DNA of 64,000 nt from Comamonas antarctica. Its GTDB lineage: Bacteria; Pseudomonadota; Gammaproteobacteria; Burkholderiales; Burkholderiaceae_C. The notes under the pieces were generated by a model. The model made no database searches, was not told the DNA's origin, and saw nothing but the letters and a program-made list of their open reading frames with translations. Every line of letters starts with the position of its first letter. The stretch's first letter is position 1. Below are positions 37,200-49,579 of this stretch, one piece after another. The translations under genes were made by a program, and so were the position numbers. Location of the stretch: the NCBI RefSeq assembly GCF_013363755.1, contig NZ_CP054840.1, forward strand, positions 1,977,501 to 2,041,500. Reading direction: 5' to 3'.

Positions 37200-38108
37200 T
37201 CAGGCGATCAACGCGCCCTCCGGCGGCCGCGGCGCGACGTTGCCATCCGCCGAAACTTGCACCGGCCCGGCCGAGGCGCCGGATGCATAGCCTCCCCGGG
37301 GCGGTGTGAAGTAGACGTTCGATGCGTCGCCGCAACCGGCACCCGCATGCCGCGCGCAGAATGCTGCGCCGTCGTCGGCATTGGACAGGTCGAACACCTT
37401 GGCGCTCTGGCCGCAGACGACGAAGATGCGGTCGGCCTCGCCGGCGGCGCCGGGACCGGCATTGACGATGTTCATCGCATGCCCGAACTTGCCGTCCGCA
37501 GAGGCCACCGGCACCGAGATGCAGGCATATTCGCCGCTGCGCACGATGGCCTTCAATGCCCCGAGATAAGCCGCCTGGTCGTGCGTGTCGAGCGTCACCG
37601 ATTGCAAGCGGTCCATGCCGCACATCTCGTAGAAATTGCCCATGTGCCCGCGGTCCACCTGGAACAGCTCGGGGCCGTCCAAAGCATTGCCTGGCGGGGC
37701 GAAGGCGCTTTGCAGCGTCTGGTCGACGGCGCGTGCGCAATGCACGCAGTTCTGCGACAGGACCAGATGGATCAGCGGCGACGGCGACAGCTCGCGCAGG
37801 CAATTCGCCAGCGCGGCGAGCAGGTTGAACCAGGAGAAACCCAGCTGGTGCGGATTGGTGTTGCCCGCCACGAAGCGCAGGAAGTCGCCCGGGTCGTTGC
37901 CTGGCTGGCCAGACAGCACGCGGCTGCCGATCTCGGATTTCAGCGCCGCGCTGGCAGGCGGATAGTGCATTTCGGTCGCGCCGAACAGCTCGTCCATTTC
38001 CTGCACGGTTTCTGCCGACTGGAAGTCGACATCGTCACCCAGATCGAACCCGTCAGCCTCGTCGGCGATCGGCGCAAGTGCGGCGCCAGCCAGGGGTGGA
38101 ATACTCAT
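37200..38108 (-). CDS. Orphan papain-fold, Tox-PL-like protein (possible glutamine deamidase or effector)
   Basis: The 302-residue protein has a Cys motif SQNCVHCARAVDQTL (Cys121) and a downstream FGHAMNIVNAG (His210), in the order and spacing of Tox-PL papain-fold domains that deamidate glutamines in polymorphic toxins and type III effectors. The usual Asp of the DGQ motif is Cys (VVCGQSAKVFD). The first 85 residues are acidic and contain a segment ending SEIGSRVLSGQ. The last 50 are Gly/Ala/Pro-rich. There is no signal peptide. No immunity-like gene is adjacent: ligA lies 76 bp upstream and the SRAP gene 49 bp downstream. The function is inferred from motifs only. Confidence 0.5.
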   Translation of the reverse strand: MSIPPLAGAALAPIADEADGFDLGDDVDFQSAETVQEMDELFGATEMHYPPASAALKSEIGSRVLSGQPGNDPGDFLRFVAGNTNPHQLGFSWFNLLAALANCLRELSPSPLIHLVLSQNCVHCARAVDQTLQSAFAPPGNALDGPELFQVDRGHMGNFYEMCGMDRLQSVTLDTHDQAAYLGALKAIVRSGEYACISVPVASADGKFGHAMNIVNAGPGAAGEADRIFVVCGQSAKVFDLSNADDGAAFCARHAGAGCGDASNVYFTPPRGGYASGASAGPVQVSADGNVAPRPPEGALIA

Positions 38109-38184
38109 TTCAAGCCTTTCATGCCTGAAGCTGAGTAACCGCGAACGACGCCTGGTTCCCAAGCCCGCCTGGCGCCGTCTTCCG

Positions 38185-40350
<2,166 letters not shown>

Positions 40351-40358
40351 TCAAACTA

Positions 40359-41621
40359 CTAACTGAACAACCGCCGCGCGAGCATCGAGCCGGCCGACAG
40401 CTCGCGGCTGTCGAGCTGGTCGTAGAGATGCTCGAGATCGGCGGCAATCGGCTCGACCACCGACACCGGCAGGGGATGGCCGTTCTGGTCGCAAAGCACG
40501 CCTTCCATGCTCTGGCACAAGCCGTCGGCCACTTCGCGCAGGCGCGCGAACGGCTGCTCGCTGCGATGCACCTGCGGCACATCGAGACTCAGCAGGATCT
40601 CGAGAATGGCCGACTGGTCGATATCTTCGGCCATCGCGGCCTGCGCGTCATACGCCAGCACCAGCAGCGGCTGCCCGCCCGCGGCCGACGGCAGCGCCAT
40701 GCGGCCCGGCATGGACAGCGGCACGAAGCCCAGGCGCGCGGCGTTCTGCACCACGTAGCCGGGACTCCAGGCGGCCTGGCGCGCGCGCAGCATGAACGTC
40801 AGCTGGGCATCGTGCTCGCTGGCGAACTGGTCGAGTTCGCGCGCGCGTGCCACTTCCTGCAGCATGTCGGGCAGATCGACCGAGCCGCTGACCGCATCGG
40901 CAAATGCCTGGGCCTTGGAGGCAAACTCGGAGAACTCGATCTCATTGAGCGCGCCCATGCGGTTGGCCAGCTGCACGCCGGCCTGGAACGCGGTGTAGCG
41001 CGAGCCCGCCTGCAGCGGCTCCCACTGGCGCGTCTTCTGGTTCAGGCCTTCGATGCGAAACGGCTTGCTGCCCGCGCGCCGCGTGGTCGGCTGCACCTGC
41101 AGCGCGCCCTCGCCGGGAATCACATGCTCGGGCTGGATTGGTGCAATGGCGTCGATCAGCGCATCGAGGCTGGGACGGCGTTCGGGGGGAATGTGCGCGG
41201 CTTCGGCGGCAAACGCCGGCTCCGCCGGCACGGCGGCGGGCGTGGCCGCAGCCGATGCGGCCGCCGCTGCCGGTACGGCTGTCGCCACGGGCGCGCCGTC
41301 GGCCGGGGCCTCCTCGCCCAGCGCGGGCTCGCGCCGCTGCGCCGGCGCGCTCAGGTACTGCTCATGCACCTGGGCCTGGGCCAGCGGCACGGTCTGCGGG
41401 CCCACGGGCTCGGGCGCATGGCCGCCATGCGTGAGATCGAGCGCGGGTTCGTGGCGCTCGGTGAGGTTGTAGGGCTGGTGGTGTCCGGGCAGGCCGGCTT
41501 CGTCCTCCTCGGGCTGGGCGCGCTTGGGCGCGTTGCGCCGCGCCGCCCAGCTGTTGTACGCGACGATCAGTGCCAACACCACGACACCCAGAATGGCCAA
41601 ACTGATTTGCAAGGTACTCAT
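40359..41621 (-). CDS. zipA: Cell division protein ZipA
   Basis: The 420-residue protein has one N-terminal membrane helix (LQISLAILGVVVLALIVAYNSW), a long Ala/Pro/Glu-rich linker (about 35-270) and a C-terminal FtsZ-binding domain. It anchors the Z-ring at the inner membrane. The sequence between helix and domain is weakly conserved, as is usual for ZipA. It follows smc by 20 bp and precedes ligA, supporting the call. Confidence 0.88.
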   Translation of the reverse strand: MSTLQISLAILGVVVLALIVAYNSWAARRNAPKRAQPEEDEAGLPGHHQPYNLTERHEPALDLTHGGHAPEPVGPQTVPLAQAQVHEQYLSAPAQRREPALGEEAPADGAPVATAVPAAAAASAAATPAAVPAEPAFAAEAAHIPPERRPSLDALIDAIAPIQPEHVIPGEGALQVQPTTRRAGSKPFRIEGLNQKTRQWEPLQAGSRYTAFQAGVQLANRMGALNEIEFSEFASKAQAFADAVSGSVDLPDMLQEVARARELDQFASEHDAQLTFMLRARQAAWSPGYVVQNAARLGFVPLSMPGRMALPSAAGGQPLLVLAYDAQAAMAEDIDQSAILEILLSLDVPQVHRSEQPFARLREVADGLCQSMEGVLCDQNGHPLPVSVVEPIAADLEHLYDQLDSRELSAGSMLARRLFS

Positions 41622-41641
41622 GTGAATCCGTCAACGAAAAA

Positions 41642-44600
41642 TTAAACCGCTTCGGCCATGTGCAGCGCAGACTCCATATCGACCGCCACGATGCGCGACA
41701 CGCCTTGCTCCTGCATTGTCACGCCAATCAGCTGCTGCGCCATCTCCATGGCAATCTTGTTGTGACTGATGAACAGGAACTGGGTTCCCTGGCTCATGCT
41801 CGACACCAGCTTCGCATAGCGCTCGGTGTTGGCGTCGTCCAGCGGCGCATCGACTTCATCGAGCAGGCAGAACGGCGCCGGGTTGAGCTGGAAGATCGCG
41901 AACACCAGCGCGATCGCCGTCAGTGCCTTCTCGCCGCCCGACAGCAGGTGGATGGTCTGGTTCTTCTTGCCCGGCGGCTGCGCGATCACCTGCACGCCCG
42001 AATCGAGGATTTCGTCGCCGGTGATCACCAGCTTGGCTTGCCCGCCGCCAAACAGCTCGGGGAACATGCGGCCGAAATGCCGGTTGACGGTGTCGAAGGT
42101 GCCCGACAGCAGGTCGCGCGTCTCGGCGTCGATCTTGCGGATCGCGTCTTCAAGCGTGTTCATGGCCGACGTGAGGTCTTCCATCTGCGCATCGAGGAAC
42201 AGCTTGCGCTCGCTCGCGGCGTTCAATTCGTCGAGCGCCGCGAGGTTGACCGCGCCCAGCGCCGCGATATCGCGGTGCAGCCGGTCGATCTCGCCCTGCA
42301 TGCCGGGAATGCGCACATTGTTTTCGGCAATCGATTGCGCGATCGCGGCCAGGTCGGCCTGGGCATCGGCGAGCAGGCCGTTGTATTGCTCCAGGCCCAG
42401 GCGCGCGGCCTGCTCCTTGAGCTGGAACTCGGTGATGCGCTGGCGCAGCGGCTCCATGGCCTTTTCAAGCTGCTGGCGGCGCTCGTCGCTGCCGCGCAGG
42501 CGGTTGGTGAGCTCGTCGTATTCGCTGCGGCGCTCGCCCACGGCTTTCTCGCGCTCCATCTTCAGCGCCAGCGCATCCTGCAGCCCGCCCTGGGCGGCGG
42601 CGTCGTTGAGGCGCGTCTGCTCGTCCTGGGCGCGCTGCTGTTCATCCGCCAGCGCGCGCATCTGCTGGGCCGCGGTATCGATGCTGCGGCTGAGTTCGGC
42701 ACGCCGCGCCTGCAGGCTGCGCTGCGAGAAGGTGGCTTCCTGGGCCTGGCGCTCGAGCGCGCGCAGCTGTTCGCGCGATTCATTGAGACGGCGCTCGGCT
42801 TCGAGCACGCGGTCGCCGAGCTGCGCGTGGCGTTCCTGGCTGTCGGCCAGCTGCATGTCCAGCTCCTCGAAGCGCGCTTCGGCGGCGATGCGGCGCTCCG
42901 CGATATCGCCCAGCTGGGCCTGCACCTCGTCGAGGTCGGCGCTGATCTGCGCATTGCGCGCCCGCGCCTGTTCGGCGAGTTGGCCCAGCCGCAGCACTTC
43001 GACCTGCAGGCCATGCGCGGCGTTCTTGCTCTCGGCAGCTTCGCGGCGCGCACCGACCAGCCGCTGCGAGGCATCGGCATAGGCGGTTTCGGCGCGCACC
43101 AGCGCACTGCGCGACTCATCGCTGATCAGTGCCTGGGCCCGGGTTTCCTTCTCCAGGTGCTCGATTTCCTGGGCCCGCGCGAGCAGGCCCGATTGCTCCG
43201 AATCCTGGGCATAAAAGCCCACGCTGTGGGCAGTGACCGCATGCCCGCTGGGCGCGTAGATCACTTCGCCGGGCTGCAGCGCGGCACGCCGGTCGAGCGC
43301 CGCGTCGAGCGTGGCCGCGGTATAGCAGCCCTGGAGCCAGTCGGCCAGTACGGCCTGCAGCGCGCCGTCGCTCACGCGCAGCAGGGACGACAGCGGTGCG
43401 AGTCCGTGCGCACTGGCCTGGGCCGGCTGGGGCGCGGCGTCAGCCGTGCTGTAGAACGCCAGGCGCGCGGGCGGCGCATCCTGCGCGCCCGCGCCGAGAA
43501 ACCCGCGCACCATGTCGAGCCGGCCCACGGACAAGGCGCCCATGCGCTCGCGCAGCGCGGCTTCGAGCGCATTTTCCCAGCCGGGCTCGACGCCCAGCCG
43601 GGTCCACAGACCGGCCAAGCCGTCGAGCCCGTGCTTGGCCAGCCAGGGCTGGAGCTTGCCGTCCGTCTTGACCTTTTCCTGCAGCGCCTTGAGCGCCTCC
43701 ATGCGCGCCGCGAGTTCGGCCTGGCGCGCGCCTTCGGTGTTTACCGCCTGCTGGCGCGCGCGCCGCTCTTCGTCGAGCTGCGGCACGCTGTCTTGCAGTT
43801 CCAGCAGCTGGGCTTCGGCAATCTCGGCGGTTTCCTGCGCGGCTTCGAGCTGGCCGCGCAGCTCGGCCAGCCGCGCCTCGTCGGGCACGGCCAGCGCATT
43901 GCGGTCGGCGCGCAGGCGTTCGTCGCGCGCCTGGAACTGGCGCTCCTGCTCGCCGAGGCTGCGCTGCTCGGCGGCCAGCACCTGGATCTGCTGCTGCACC
44001 TGCACCACCAGCGCGCGCTGCTCGCCATCGTTCTTTTGCGCCAGGCGCAGCGCGTCTTCGAGATCGGGCAGGCGCTGGGCCTGCTCCTCGAGCTGGGCGG
44101 CCAGCATCTCGGCCTGCTCCTCGGCATCCATGCCCGCGCCTTCGAGGTTCTCGATCTCGATCTCGGCTTCCTCGCGCCGCCGCGCCCAGTCGGCGAGCTG
44201 CTCGGCCAGCTGCGCCAGGCGCTGCTGCACGCGCTGGCGGCCCTCGACCACATAGCGGATCTCGGCTTCGAGCTTGCCGACTTCGGCCGTGGCTTCGTAG
44301 AGCTGGCCCTGGGCCTGGTTCACCGCGTCGCCCGCGGTGTAATGCGCCTGGCGGATGGTCTCAAGCTCGGCTTCGATATGCCGCAGCTCGGCCACGCGCG
44401 CTTCGAGATCGTTGACCGCCTGCAGGCCTTCGATGCGGACCTTGTCCTGCTCGGCCTCGGACTCGGCGCGCTTGAGGAACCACAGCTGCTGCTGCTTGAG
44501 CGTGACGCTGGCCTGGAGCTGGTTGTACTGCGCCGCGACCTCGGCTTGCTTCTCCAGCTTCTCGAGGTTGGCGTTGAGCTCGCGCAGGATGTCTTCGACG

Positions 44601-45178
44601 CGCGTGAGGTTCTCGCGCGTGTCGGACAGGCGGTTTTCGGTCTCGCGCCGGCGTTCCTTGTATTTCGAGACACCCGCGGCCTCTTCCAGGAACAGGCGCA
44701 GCTCTTCAGGCCGAGATTCGATGATGCGGCTGATCGTGCCCTGGCCGATGATGGCGTAGGCGCGCGGGCCCAGGCCCGTGCCGAGGAACACGTCCTGCAC
44801 GTCGCGCCGGCGCACCGGCTGGTTGTTGATGAAGTAGCTGCTGTTGCCGTCACGCGTGAGCACGCGCTTGACGGCAATCTCGCCGTATTGGCCCCACTGC
44901 CCGCCCGCGCGGTGGTCGCTGTTGTCGAACACCAGCTCGACGCTGGAGCGGCTGGCCGGCTTGCGGTGCGTGGTGCCGTTGAAGATCACGTCCTGCATCG
45001 ACTCGCCGCGCAGCTCGCTGGCCTTGCTCTCGCCCAGCACCCAGCGCACCGCATCCATGATGTTGGATTTGCCGCAGCCGTTGGGCCCGACCACCCCCAC
45101 CAGTTGGCCCGGCAGCAGGAAATTGGTCGGCTCGGCAAAGGATTTGAAGCCGGACAGCTTGATCGAATTGAGGCGCAC
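41642..45178 (-). CDS. smc: Chromosome segregation protein SMC
   Basis: The 1178-residue ATPase has Walker A GPNGCGKSN (31-39), long coiled coils with a hinge near residues 515-640, the ABC signature HLLSGGEKALTAIALVFA and Walker B FCLLDEVDAPLDDAN near the C-terminus. It forms the condensin core that compacts and aligns chromosomes with ScpA and ScpB, which are not in this window. Start MRLNSIKLSGFKSF is canonical. It heads smc-zipA-ligA on the minus strand. Confidence 0.98.
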   Translation of the reverse strand: MRLNSIKLSGFKSFAEPTNFLLPGQLVGVVGPNGCGKSNIMDAVRWVLGESKASELRGESMQDVIFNGTTHRKPASRSSVELVFDNSDHRAGGQWGQYGEIAVKRVLTRDGNSSYFINNQPVRRRDVQDVFLGTGLGPRAYAIIGQGTISRIIESRPEELRLFLEEAAGVSKYKERRRETENRLSDTRENLTRVEDILRELNANLEKLEKQAEVAAQYNQLQASVTLKQQQLWFLKRAESEAEQDKVRIEGLQAVNDLEARVAELRHIEAELETIRQAHYTAGDAVNQAQGQLYEATAEVGKLEAEIRYVVEGRQRVQQRLAQLAEQLADWARRREEAEIEIENLEGAGMDAEEQAEMLAAQLEEQAQRLPDLEDALRLAQKNDGEQRALVVQVQQQIQVLAAEQRSLGEQERQFQARDERLRADRNALAVPDEARLAELRGQLEAAQETAEIAEAQLLELQDSVPQLDEERRARQQAVNTEGARQAELAARMEALKALQEKVKTDGKLQPWLAKHGLDGLAGLWTRLGVEPGWENALEAALRERMGALSVGRLDMVRGFLGAGAQDAPPARLAFYSTADAAPQPAQASAHGLAPLSSLLRVSDGALQAVLADWLQGCYTAATLDAALDRRAALQPGEVIYAPSGHAVTAHSVGFYAQDSEQSGLLARAQEIEHLEKETRAQALISDESRSALVRAETAYADASQRLVGARREAAESKNAAHGLQVEVLRLGQLAEQARARNAQISADLDEVQAQLGDIAERRIAAEARFEELDMQLADSQERHAQLGDRVLEAERRLNESREQLRALERQAQEATFSQRSLQARRAELSRSIDTAAQQMRALADEQQRAQDEQTRLNDAAAQGGLQDALALKMEREKAVGERRSEYDELTNRLRGSDERRQQLEKAMEPLRQRITEFQLKEQAARLGLEQYNGLLADAQADLAAIAQSIAENNVRIPGMQGEIDRLHRDIAALGAVNLAALDELNAASERKLFLDAQMEDLTSAMNTLEDAIRKIDAETRDLLSGTFDTVNRHFGRMFPELFGGGQAKLVITGDEILDSGVQVIAQPPGKKNQTIHLLSGGEKALTAIALVFAIFQLNPAPFCLLDEVDAPLDDANTERYAKLVSSMSQGTQFLFISHNKIAMEMAQQLIGVTMQEQGVSRIVAVDMESALHMAEAV

Positions 45179-45260
45179 AGGCGTGGAGTGGCAGCGTCGT
45201 GGAACAGGCCCGCATGATACCGCGCCCGCCCTGGGGCGCAGAGCACGATTCGCGCGCGCT

Positions 45261-45608
45261 TCAGCCCGCGCGCGGCGCGAAGGCGATGATCGACATGCCG
45301 GCCAGCGTCACGGCCGCGCCCAGCAGGTCCCAGCGCGAGGGCTGGATGCCATCGACCAGCCAGAGCCAGACCAGCGCCATGCCCACATACACGCCGCCAT
45401 AGGCCGCATAGACGCGTCCCGAGGCGTCGGGATGCAGCGTCAGCAGCCAGGCAAACAGCGCCAGGCTCGCAGCCGCGGGCAGCAGCAGCCAGGCGCTGTG
45501 GCCCTGCCGCAGCCACAGCCACGGCAGATAGCAGCCCAGGATCTCGGCCAGCGCGGTGGCCACGAACAGCAGGAAGGTCTTGATTTCAGGCACGCCGCAG
45601 TATGCCAT
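45261..45608 (-). CDS. YnfA/UPF0060 family inner-membrane protein
   Basis: The 115-residue protein has four membrane helices with the family segments [15 protein letters not shown] and [20 protein letters not shown]. YnfA proteins resemble small multidrug-resistance exporters, but their substrate is debated. The ATG at 45608 is given. A GTG at 45593 (VPEIKTFLL) is an equally good start. It lies 82 bp upstream of smc on the same strand and 25 bp before the stop of the GGDEF/EAL gene. Confidence 0.9.
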   Translation of the reverse strand: MAYCGVPEIKTFLLFVATALAEILGCYLPWLWLRQGHSAWLLLPAAASLALFAWLLTLHPDASGRVYAAYGGVYVGMALVWLWLVDGIQPSRWDLLGAAVTLAGMSIIAFAPRAG

Positions 45609-45633
45609 CTGCCCGGCGGCGCGATTGTCGGCG

Positions 45634-48021
45634 TCAATGGCCCGGAATCTGCCGTGCCGCCCATTTGCGCGCCAGCGCCTCGAACTGCGCCATGGGCACG
45701 GGCGGGCTCAGCAGATAGCCCTGCCAGGCATGGCAGCCATGCTCCTGCAGGAAAGCGCGCTGGGCCTCGGTCTCCACGCCCTCGGCAATGACGCGCAGCC
45801 CCAGGCTCGTGCCCAGCGCCACGATGGTCTTGGCGATGGCCGCGTCGTTCGGGTCGGTGAGCACGTCGCGCACGAAGCTCTGGTCGATCTTGAGCTGGTC
45901 GAGCGGCAGGCGCTTCAGGTAAGCCAGCGACGAGTAGCCGGTGCCGAAATCATCGAGCGAGAAGCCCACGCCATGCTGCTTGAGCTGGACCATCTTCTCG
46001 ATGGTGTCGTCGATGTCGGTGAGCAGCAAGCCCTCGGTGAGCTCGAGCTTGAGCCGCGACGGCGGCGCGCCGCTGAGCGCCAGCGCGGCCAGCACCTGGT
46101 CGACGAACTGCGCTTGGTAGAACTGGCGCGGGCTGACGTTCACCGCGACCACCATCTGCGCCATGGCCGGGTCGTGCGCCCAGCGCGCGAGCTGCTCGCA
46201 GGCGGTATGCAGCACCCATTCGCCCAGCGGCACGATCAAGCCGCTCTCCTCGGCCAGCGGAATGAAATTGGCCGGTGAAATGAAGCCCTGGCCCGGATGG
46301 CGCCAGCGCAGCAGGCCCTCGGCGCCGATGATGCTGCCGCCTTCGACCTGCGGCTGGAAGAACAGCTCGAACTGCTGCTGCGCCAGCCCGGTGCGCAGGT
46401 CCTGCTCCAGCGTGGCGCGCTCGCGCACCACCTGCTGCATGCGCGGGTCGAAGAACTGCAGCGTGTCGCGGCCGGCCTTCTTGGCCTGGTACATGGCCAG
46501 GTCGGCGCGGCGCAGCAGCTCGTCGACCGTGTCGTCCAGGCCCTGGAACACCGTGGCGCCAATGCTCACCGTGGCATGGCAGTCCTGGCCGTCGTCGAGC
46601 ACATACGGCTGGCGCAGCGCCTGCAGGATGGTCTGGCCGACCTCCTGTGCCATGGCCGCGACCTGCACCGGATCCTCGCCCAGATCTTCCAGCACCACCA
46701 CGAATTCATCGCCGCCCTGGCGGCCCACGGTATGCGCGCCGTCGACCGAATCGCGCAGACGCGTCGCGACCTGGCGCAGCAGCGCGTCGCCCTGGTCGTG
46801 GCCGCGGGTTTCGTTCAGCGTCTTGAAATTGTCGACATCGAGCATGAGCAGCGCACCCGAACGCTGGCGGCGCGCGCCCGCGCCCAGGGCCTGCTGCAGC
46901 CGGTCGAGCAGCAGGCGGCGGTTGGGCAGCTGGGTCAGCAGGTCGTAGAACGCAAGGTAGCGGATCTCTTCCTCGGCGGCCTTGCGCGGGCTCAGGTCCT
47001 CGAGCGTGATGAGGTACTGCCCGTCCATGGCCACGCCGCCGATCTCGACGGTGCGCGCCGTGCCGTCGCGGCACACGATCTGGTACTCGGCGGGCTGGAT
47101 CCTGCCATCGAGCGCACGCGCCCGCATCTTGGCGGACTGCAGCTGATCGCAGGCCTGCTGGCGCTTTTGCGCATCGGGATAAGCCTTGTCCCACCATCCG
47201 GCGACGCTCGTGACGTCGGCCTCGGTATAGCCGCAGGTGTGGACGAAGCGGTCGTTGCGGTAGACGATCTCGTCGGCCTCGCTGACGATGGCCAGCCCCA
47301 CCGGCAGTCGCTGCAGCACCGCGCGCAGCCGTTCCTCGTTCTCGCGGTGGTGCTGCTCGAGGCGCCGGCGCTCGGTCACATCCTGCACCACGCCCAGGTT
47401 CAGCGACTGGCCGCGCAGGCCGCGGCCGATCGACGACGCCGTTTCCTCGACCCAGATGATCGAGCCGTCGCTGCGGATCAGCCGCAACTCATGTTGATAT
47501 TCCTGAATTTCGCCGCGCCCCAGGCGCTGCATCAGCGTCGCATGCTCGGCACGGTCGCCGGGATGGATGAATTCGCTGAAGCGCCGGCCCGGCAGCGCCT
47601 CGAGGGGCAAGCCCAGCAGGCTGGCGTAGCGCTGGTTGACCTGCTCGAACACGCCGGTCTCGGCATCGAGCTGCACCACGCCGACGGCGGCCTGGTTGAA
47701 CAAGGCCTGGATGCGCTGATCGCTATGGCGCGCCCGGGCCTGGGTACGGGCCTGCGCATACGCCTCGCGGCGCCGGCGCAGACGGCGCACCGTCGCGGCG
47801 GCGAGCCCCAGCGAGACCAGCGCGCCCACGAGCATCACCAGCCAGGGCAGCAGCGGCTGCTGGCGCACCGCCACGCGCACGCCGGCGCCGCCGAGCGCCT
47901 GAGGGACCAGGATCAACGCAGCGCCGAGCGCGGCACTGAGGCACAAACCCACGACGAAAACCACCACGCCCGGCACAAAAATGCGGTGCTTCTTCGACAG
48001 GCACGGAACGGGAAAGGTCAT
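45634..48021 (-). CDS. Membrane-bound PAS-GGDEF-EAL cyclic-di-GMP protein
   Basis: The 795-residue protein has two membrane helices in the first 80 residues, two PAS domains (about 115-235 and 240-360), a GGDEF domain with intact GGDEF in [16 protein letters not shown], and an EAL domain whose signature reads EGLLRWRHP instead of [20 protein letters not shown] and the catalytic region ([11 protein letters not shown]) are intact. It could make and break cyclic di-GMP, with phosphodiesterase likely because the EAL catalytic residues look complete. The 167-bp gap upstream includes several ATAGCT repeats. Confidence 0.9.
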   Translation of the reverse strand: MTFPVPCLSKKHRIFVPGVVVFVVGLCLSAALGAALILVPQALGGAGVRVAVRQQPLLPWLVMLVGALVSLGLAAATVRRLRRRREAYAQARTQARARHSDQRIQALFNQAAVGVVQLDAETGVFEQVNQRYASLLGLPLEALPGRRFSEFIHPGDRAEHATLMQRLGRGEIQEYQHELRLIRSDGSIIWVEETASSIGRGLRGQSLNLGVVQDVTERRRLEQHHRENEERLRAVLQRLPVGLAIVSEADEIVYRNDRFVHTCGYTEADVTSVAGWWDKAYPDAQKRQQACDQLQSAKMRARALDGRIQPAEYQIVCRDGTARTVEIGGVAMDGQYLITLEDLSPRKAAEEEIRYLAFYDLLTQLPNRRLLLDRLQQALGAGARRQRSGALLMLDVDNFKTLNETRGHDQGDALLRQVATRLRDSVDGAHTVGRQGGDEFVVVLEDLGEDPVQVAAMAQEVGQTILQALRQPYVLDDGQDCHATVSIGATVFQGLDDTVDELLRRADLAMYQAKKAGRDTLQFFDPRMQQVVRERATLEQDLRTGLAQQQFELFFQPQVEGGSIIGAEGLLRWRHPGQGFISPANFIPLAEESGLIVPLGEWVLHTACEQLARWAHDPAMAQMVVAVNVSPRQFYQAQFVDQVLAALALSGAPPSRLKLELTEGLLLTDIDDTIEKMVQLKQHGVGFSLDDFGTGYSSLAYLKRLPLDQLKIDQSFVRDVLTDPNDAAIAKTIVALGTSLGLRVIAEGVETEAQRAFLQEHGCHAWQGYLLSPPVPMAQFEALARKWAARQIPGH

Positions 48022-48188
48022 GGGAACATAAGCGCGCCGTGGGAATCCCGGAGGTTCACAACGTCAGACGATTAGAGAAGCTATGAATCCAATAGCTTGT
48101 CGAGCATAGCTGTTTTTTCAGCGGATCCGGATCAGACGCTCACGATTTGAACGCTGCTGTTACATACAAGCGCCTGCCAGCGCCATTT

Positions 48189-48872
48189 TCACGCCAGCAA
48201 GCGCCCGTTTTCCACCGTCAGGCGGCGGTCGCAGCGCGCGGCAATCGCGCGGTCGTGCGTGACCAGCACCAGCGTCGTGCCGCGCTCGCGGTTCAGGTCG
48301 AACATCAGCTGCATCACGGTCTCGCCCGTGGCGAAATCCAGGCTGCCCGTGGGCTCGTCGGCCAGCAGCAGCGCCGGCTCGACGACGAATGCGCGCGCCA
48401 GCGCCACGCGCTGCTGCTCGCCACCCGACAGCAGCCGCGGATAATGGCCCTCGCGCTGGGCCAGCCCGACGCGCGCCAGCATCTCGCGCGCACGCTGGCG
48501 CGCGGCGCCATGGCCGGCGAGCTCGAGCGGCAGCATCACGTTTTCCAGTGCGGTCAGATTGCCCAGCAGCTGGAAGCTCTGGAATACGAAGCCCAGCTTT
48601 TGCGCGCGCAGCGCCGCGCGGTCGTCCTCGCTCAGCGCAAACAGGTCCTGCCCTTCAAGACGCACCGTCCCGGAGGTCGGCGTATCGAGGCCGGCAAGGA
48701 TGGACAACAGCGTGCTTTTGCCCGAACCCGAGGCGCCGACGATGGCCACGCTCTCGCCGCGCGCGAAAGTGGCGTGAACATCCCGCAGAATGTCGAGCGA
48801 GCCCGTTGAATCCGTGACCGACTTGGAAAGATGGTCGATTTCTAGCAAAGGGGAAGTTGAAGGTGCAGGCAT
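48189..48872 (-). CDS. ybbA: ABC transporter ATPase YbbA/LolD family
   Basis: The 227-residue ATPase has Walker A GASGSGKST, Q-loop FQSFQLLGNLTALEN, signature LSGGEQQRVALARAF, Walker B LLADEPTGSLD and a switch His in VTHDRAIA. Divergent placement next to tesA is the conserved ybbA-tesA arrangement. The YbbP-type permease that normally follows ybbA is missing: the next gene downstream is the GGDEF/EAL gene. The ATG at 48872 lies only 11 bp from the tesA start. Confidence 0.9.
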   Translation of the reverse strand: MPAPSTSPLLEIDHLSKSVTDSTGSLDILRDVHATFARGESVAIVGASGSGKSTLLSILAGLDTPTSGTVRLEGQDLFALSEDDRAALRAQKLGFVFQSFQLLGNLTALENVMLPLELAGHGAARQRAREMLARVGLAQREGHYPRLLSGGEQQRVALARAFVVEPALLLADEPTGSLDFATGETVMQLMFDLNRERGTTLVLVTHDRAIAARCDRRLTVENGRLLA

Positions 48873-48883
48873 ATCAAGACGAA

Positions 48884-49546
48884 ATGAAGGGCATGGAACT
48901 GGGACCCGCCGCACGTGCCCGGCGGCACTGGCTGATGGCGGCGCTGGCATTGCCTGCAGCCGGCGCAGCCGCGGCCGCGGCCGCAACGCCGCCGGTGATA
49001 CTGGTGCTGGGCGATTCGCTGAGCGCCGAATACGGCCTGGCGCGCGGCGAGGGATGGGTGACTCTGCTGCAGCAGCGCCTGGCAAAAAGCATGCCCGCGG
49101 CGCGCGTGGTCAACGCCAGCGTGAGCGGCGACACCACCTCCGGGGGACGCGCCCGGCTTGCCAGCCTGCTGCGCCAGCACAAGCCCACCGTGGTGGTCAT
49201 CGAGCTCGGCGGCAACGATGCGCTGCGCGGGTTGCCGATTTCAGGCACGCGCGACAATCTGCTGGCGATGACCCGTGCCAGCCAGGATGCGGGCGCGAAG
49301 GTGTTGCTGCTGGGCATGCAGGTGCCGCCCAACTATGGCGGCGCCTACGGCCGCGATTTCAGCGCCGTGTTCCCGGAAGTCGCGCGGCAGACCAAGGCGG
49401 CCTTGCTGCCCTTCCTGCTGGCCGGCATTGCCGATGCGCCGGACGCGATGACCTGGTTCCAGGCCGACCGCATCCACCCCACCGCCAAGGCGCAGCCACG
49501 CATGCTGGACAACGTCTGGCCGCATCTGCAGCCGCTGCTGCGCTGA
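48884..49546 (+). CDS. tesA: Acyl-CoA thioesterase I/arylesterase TesA (GDSL hydrolase)
   Basis: The 220-residue SGNH hydrolase has block I GDSLSAEYG (Ser45), block II SGDTTSGG, block III ELGGNDALRG and block V DRIHPT. A signal peptide covers about residues 1-34 (RRHWLMAALALPAAGAAAA), so it acts in the periplasm on acyl thioesters, esters or lysophospholipids. The ATG at 48884 is preferred. An in-frame TTG at 48857 would lie inside ybbA. Divergent from ybbA. Confidence 0.9.
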   Translation: MKGMELGPAARARRHWLMAALALPAAGAAAAAAATPPVILVLGDSLSAEYGLARGEGWVTLLQQRLAKSMPAARVVNASVSGDTTSGGRARLASLLRQHKPTVVVIELGGNDALRGLPISGTRDNLLAMTRASQDAGAKVLLLGMQVPPNYGGAYGRDFSAVFPEVARQTKAALLPFLLAGIADAPDAMTWFQADRIHPTAKAQPRMLDNVWPHLQPLLR

Positions 49547-49579
49547 CCTGCAGGCCGCTGCCGCCACGGACGGTGGCGC

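Noticed and set aside
41660..45217. A 1185-codon open frame antisense to smc, and a similar long frame at 9353-12031 on the minus strand
   Set aside because: Both mirror real genes, have Arg/Ala/Leu-heavy composition typical of high-GC antisense frames, and show no domain pattern.
48079..48118. AGCTATG...CATAGCT hairpin followed by six T on the plus strand
   Set aside because: No plus-strand gene ends upstream of it, and the stem has a long loop. It may just be promoter sequence of the minus-strand GGDEF/EAL gene.
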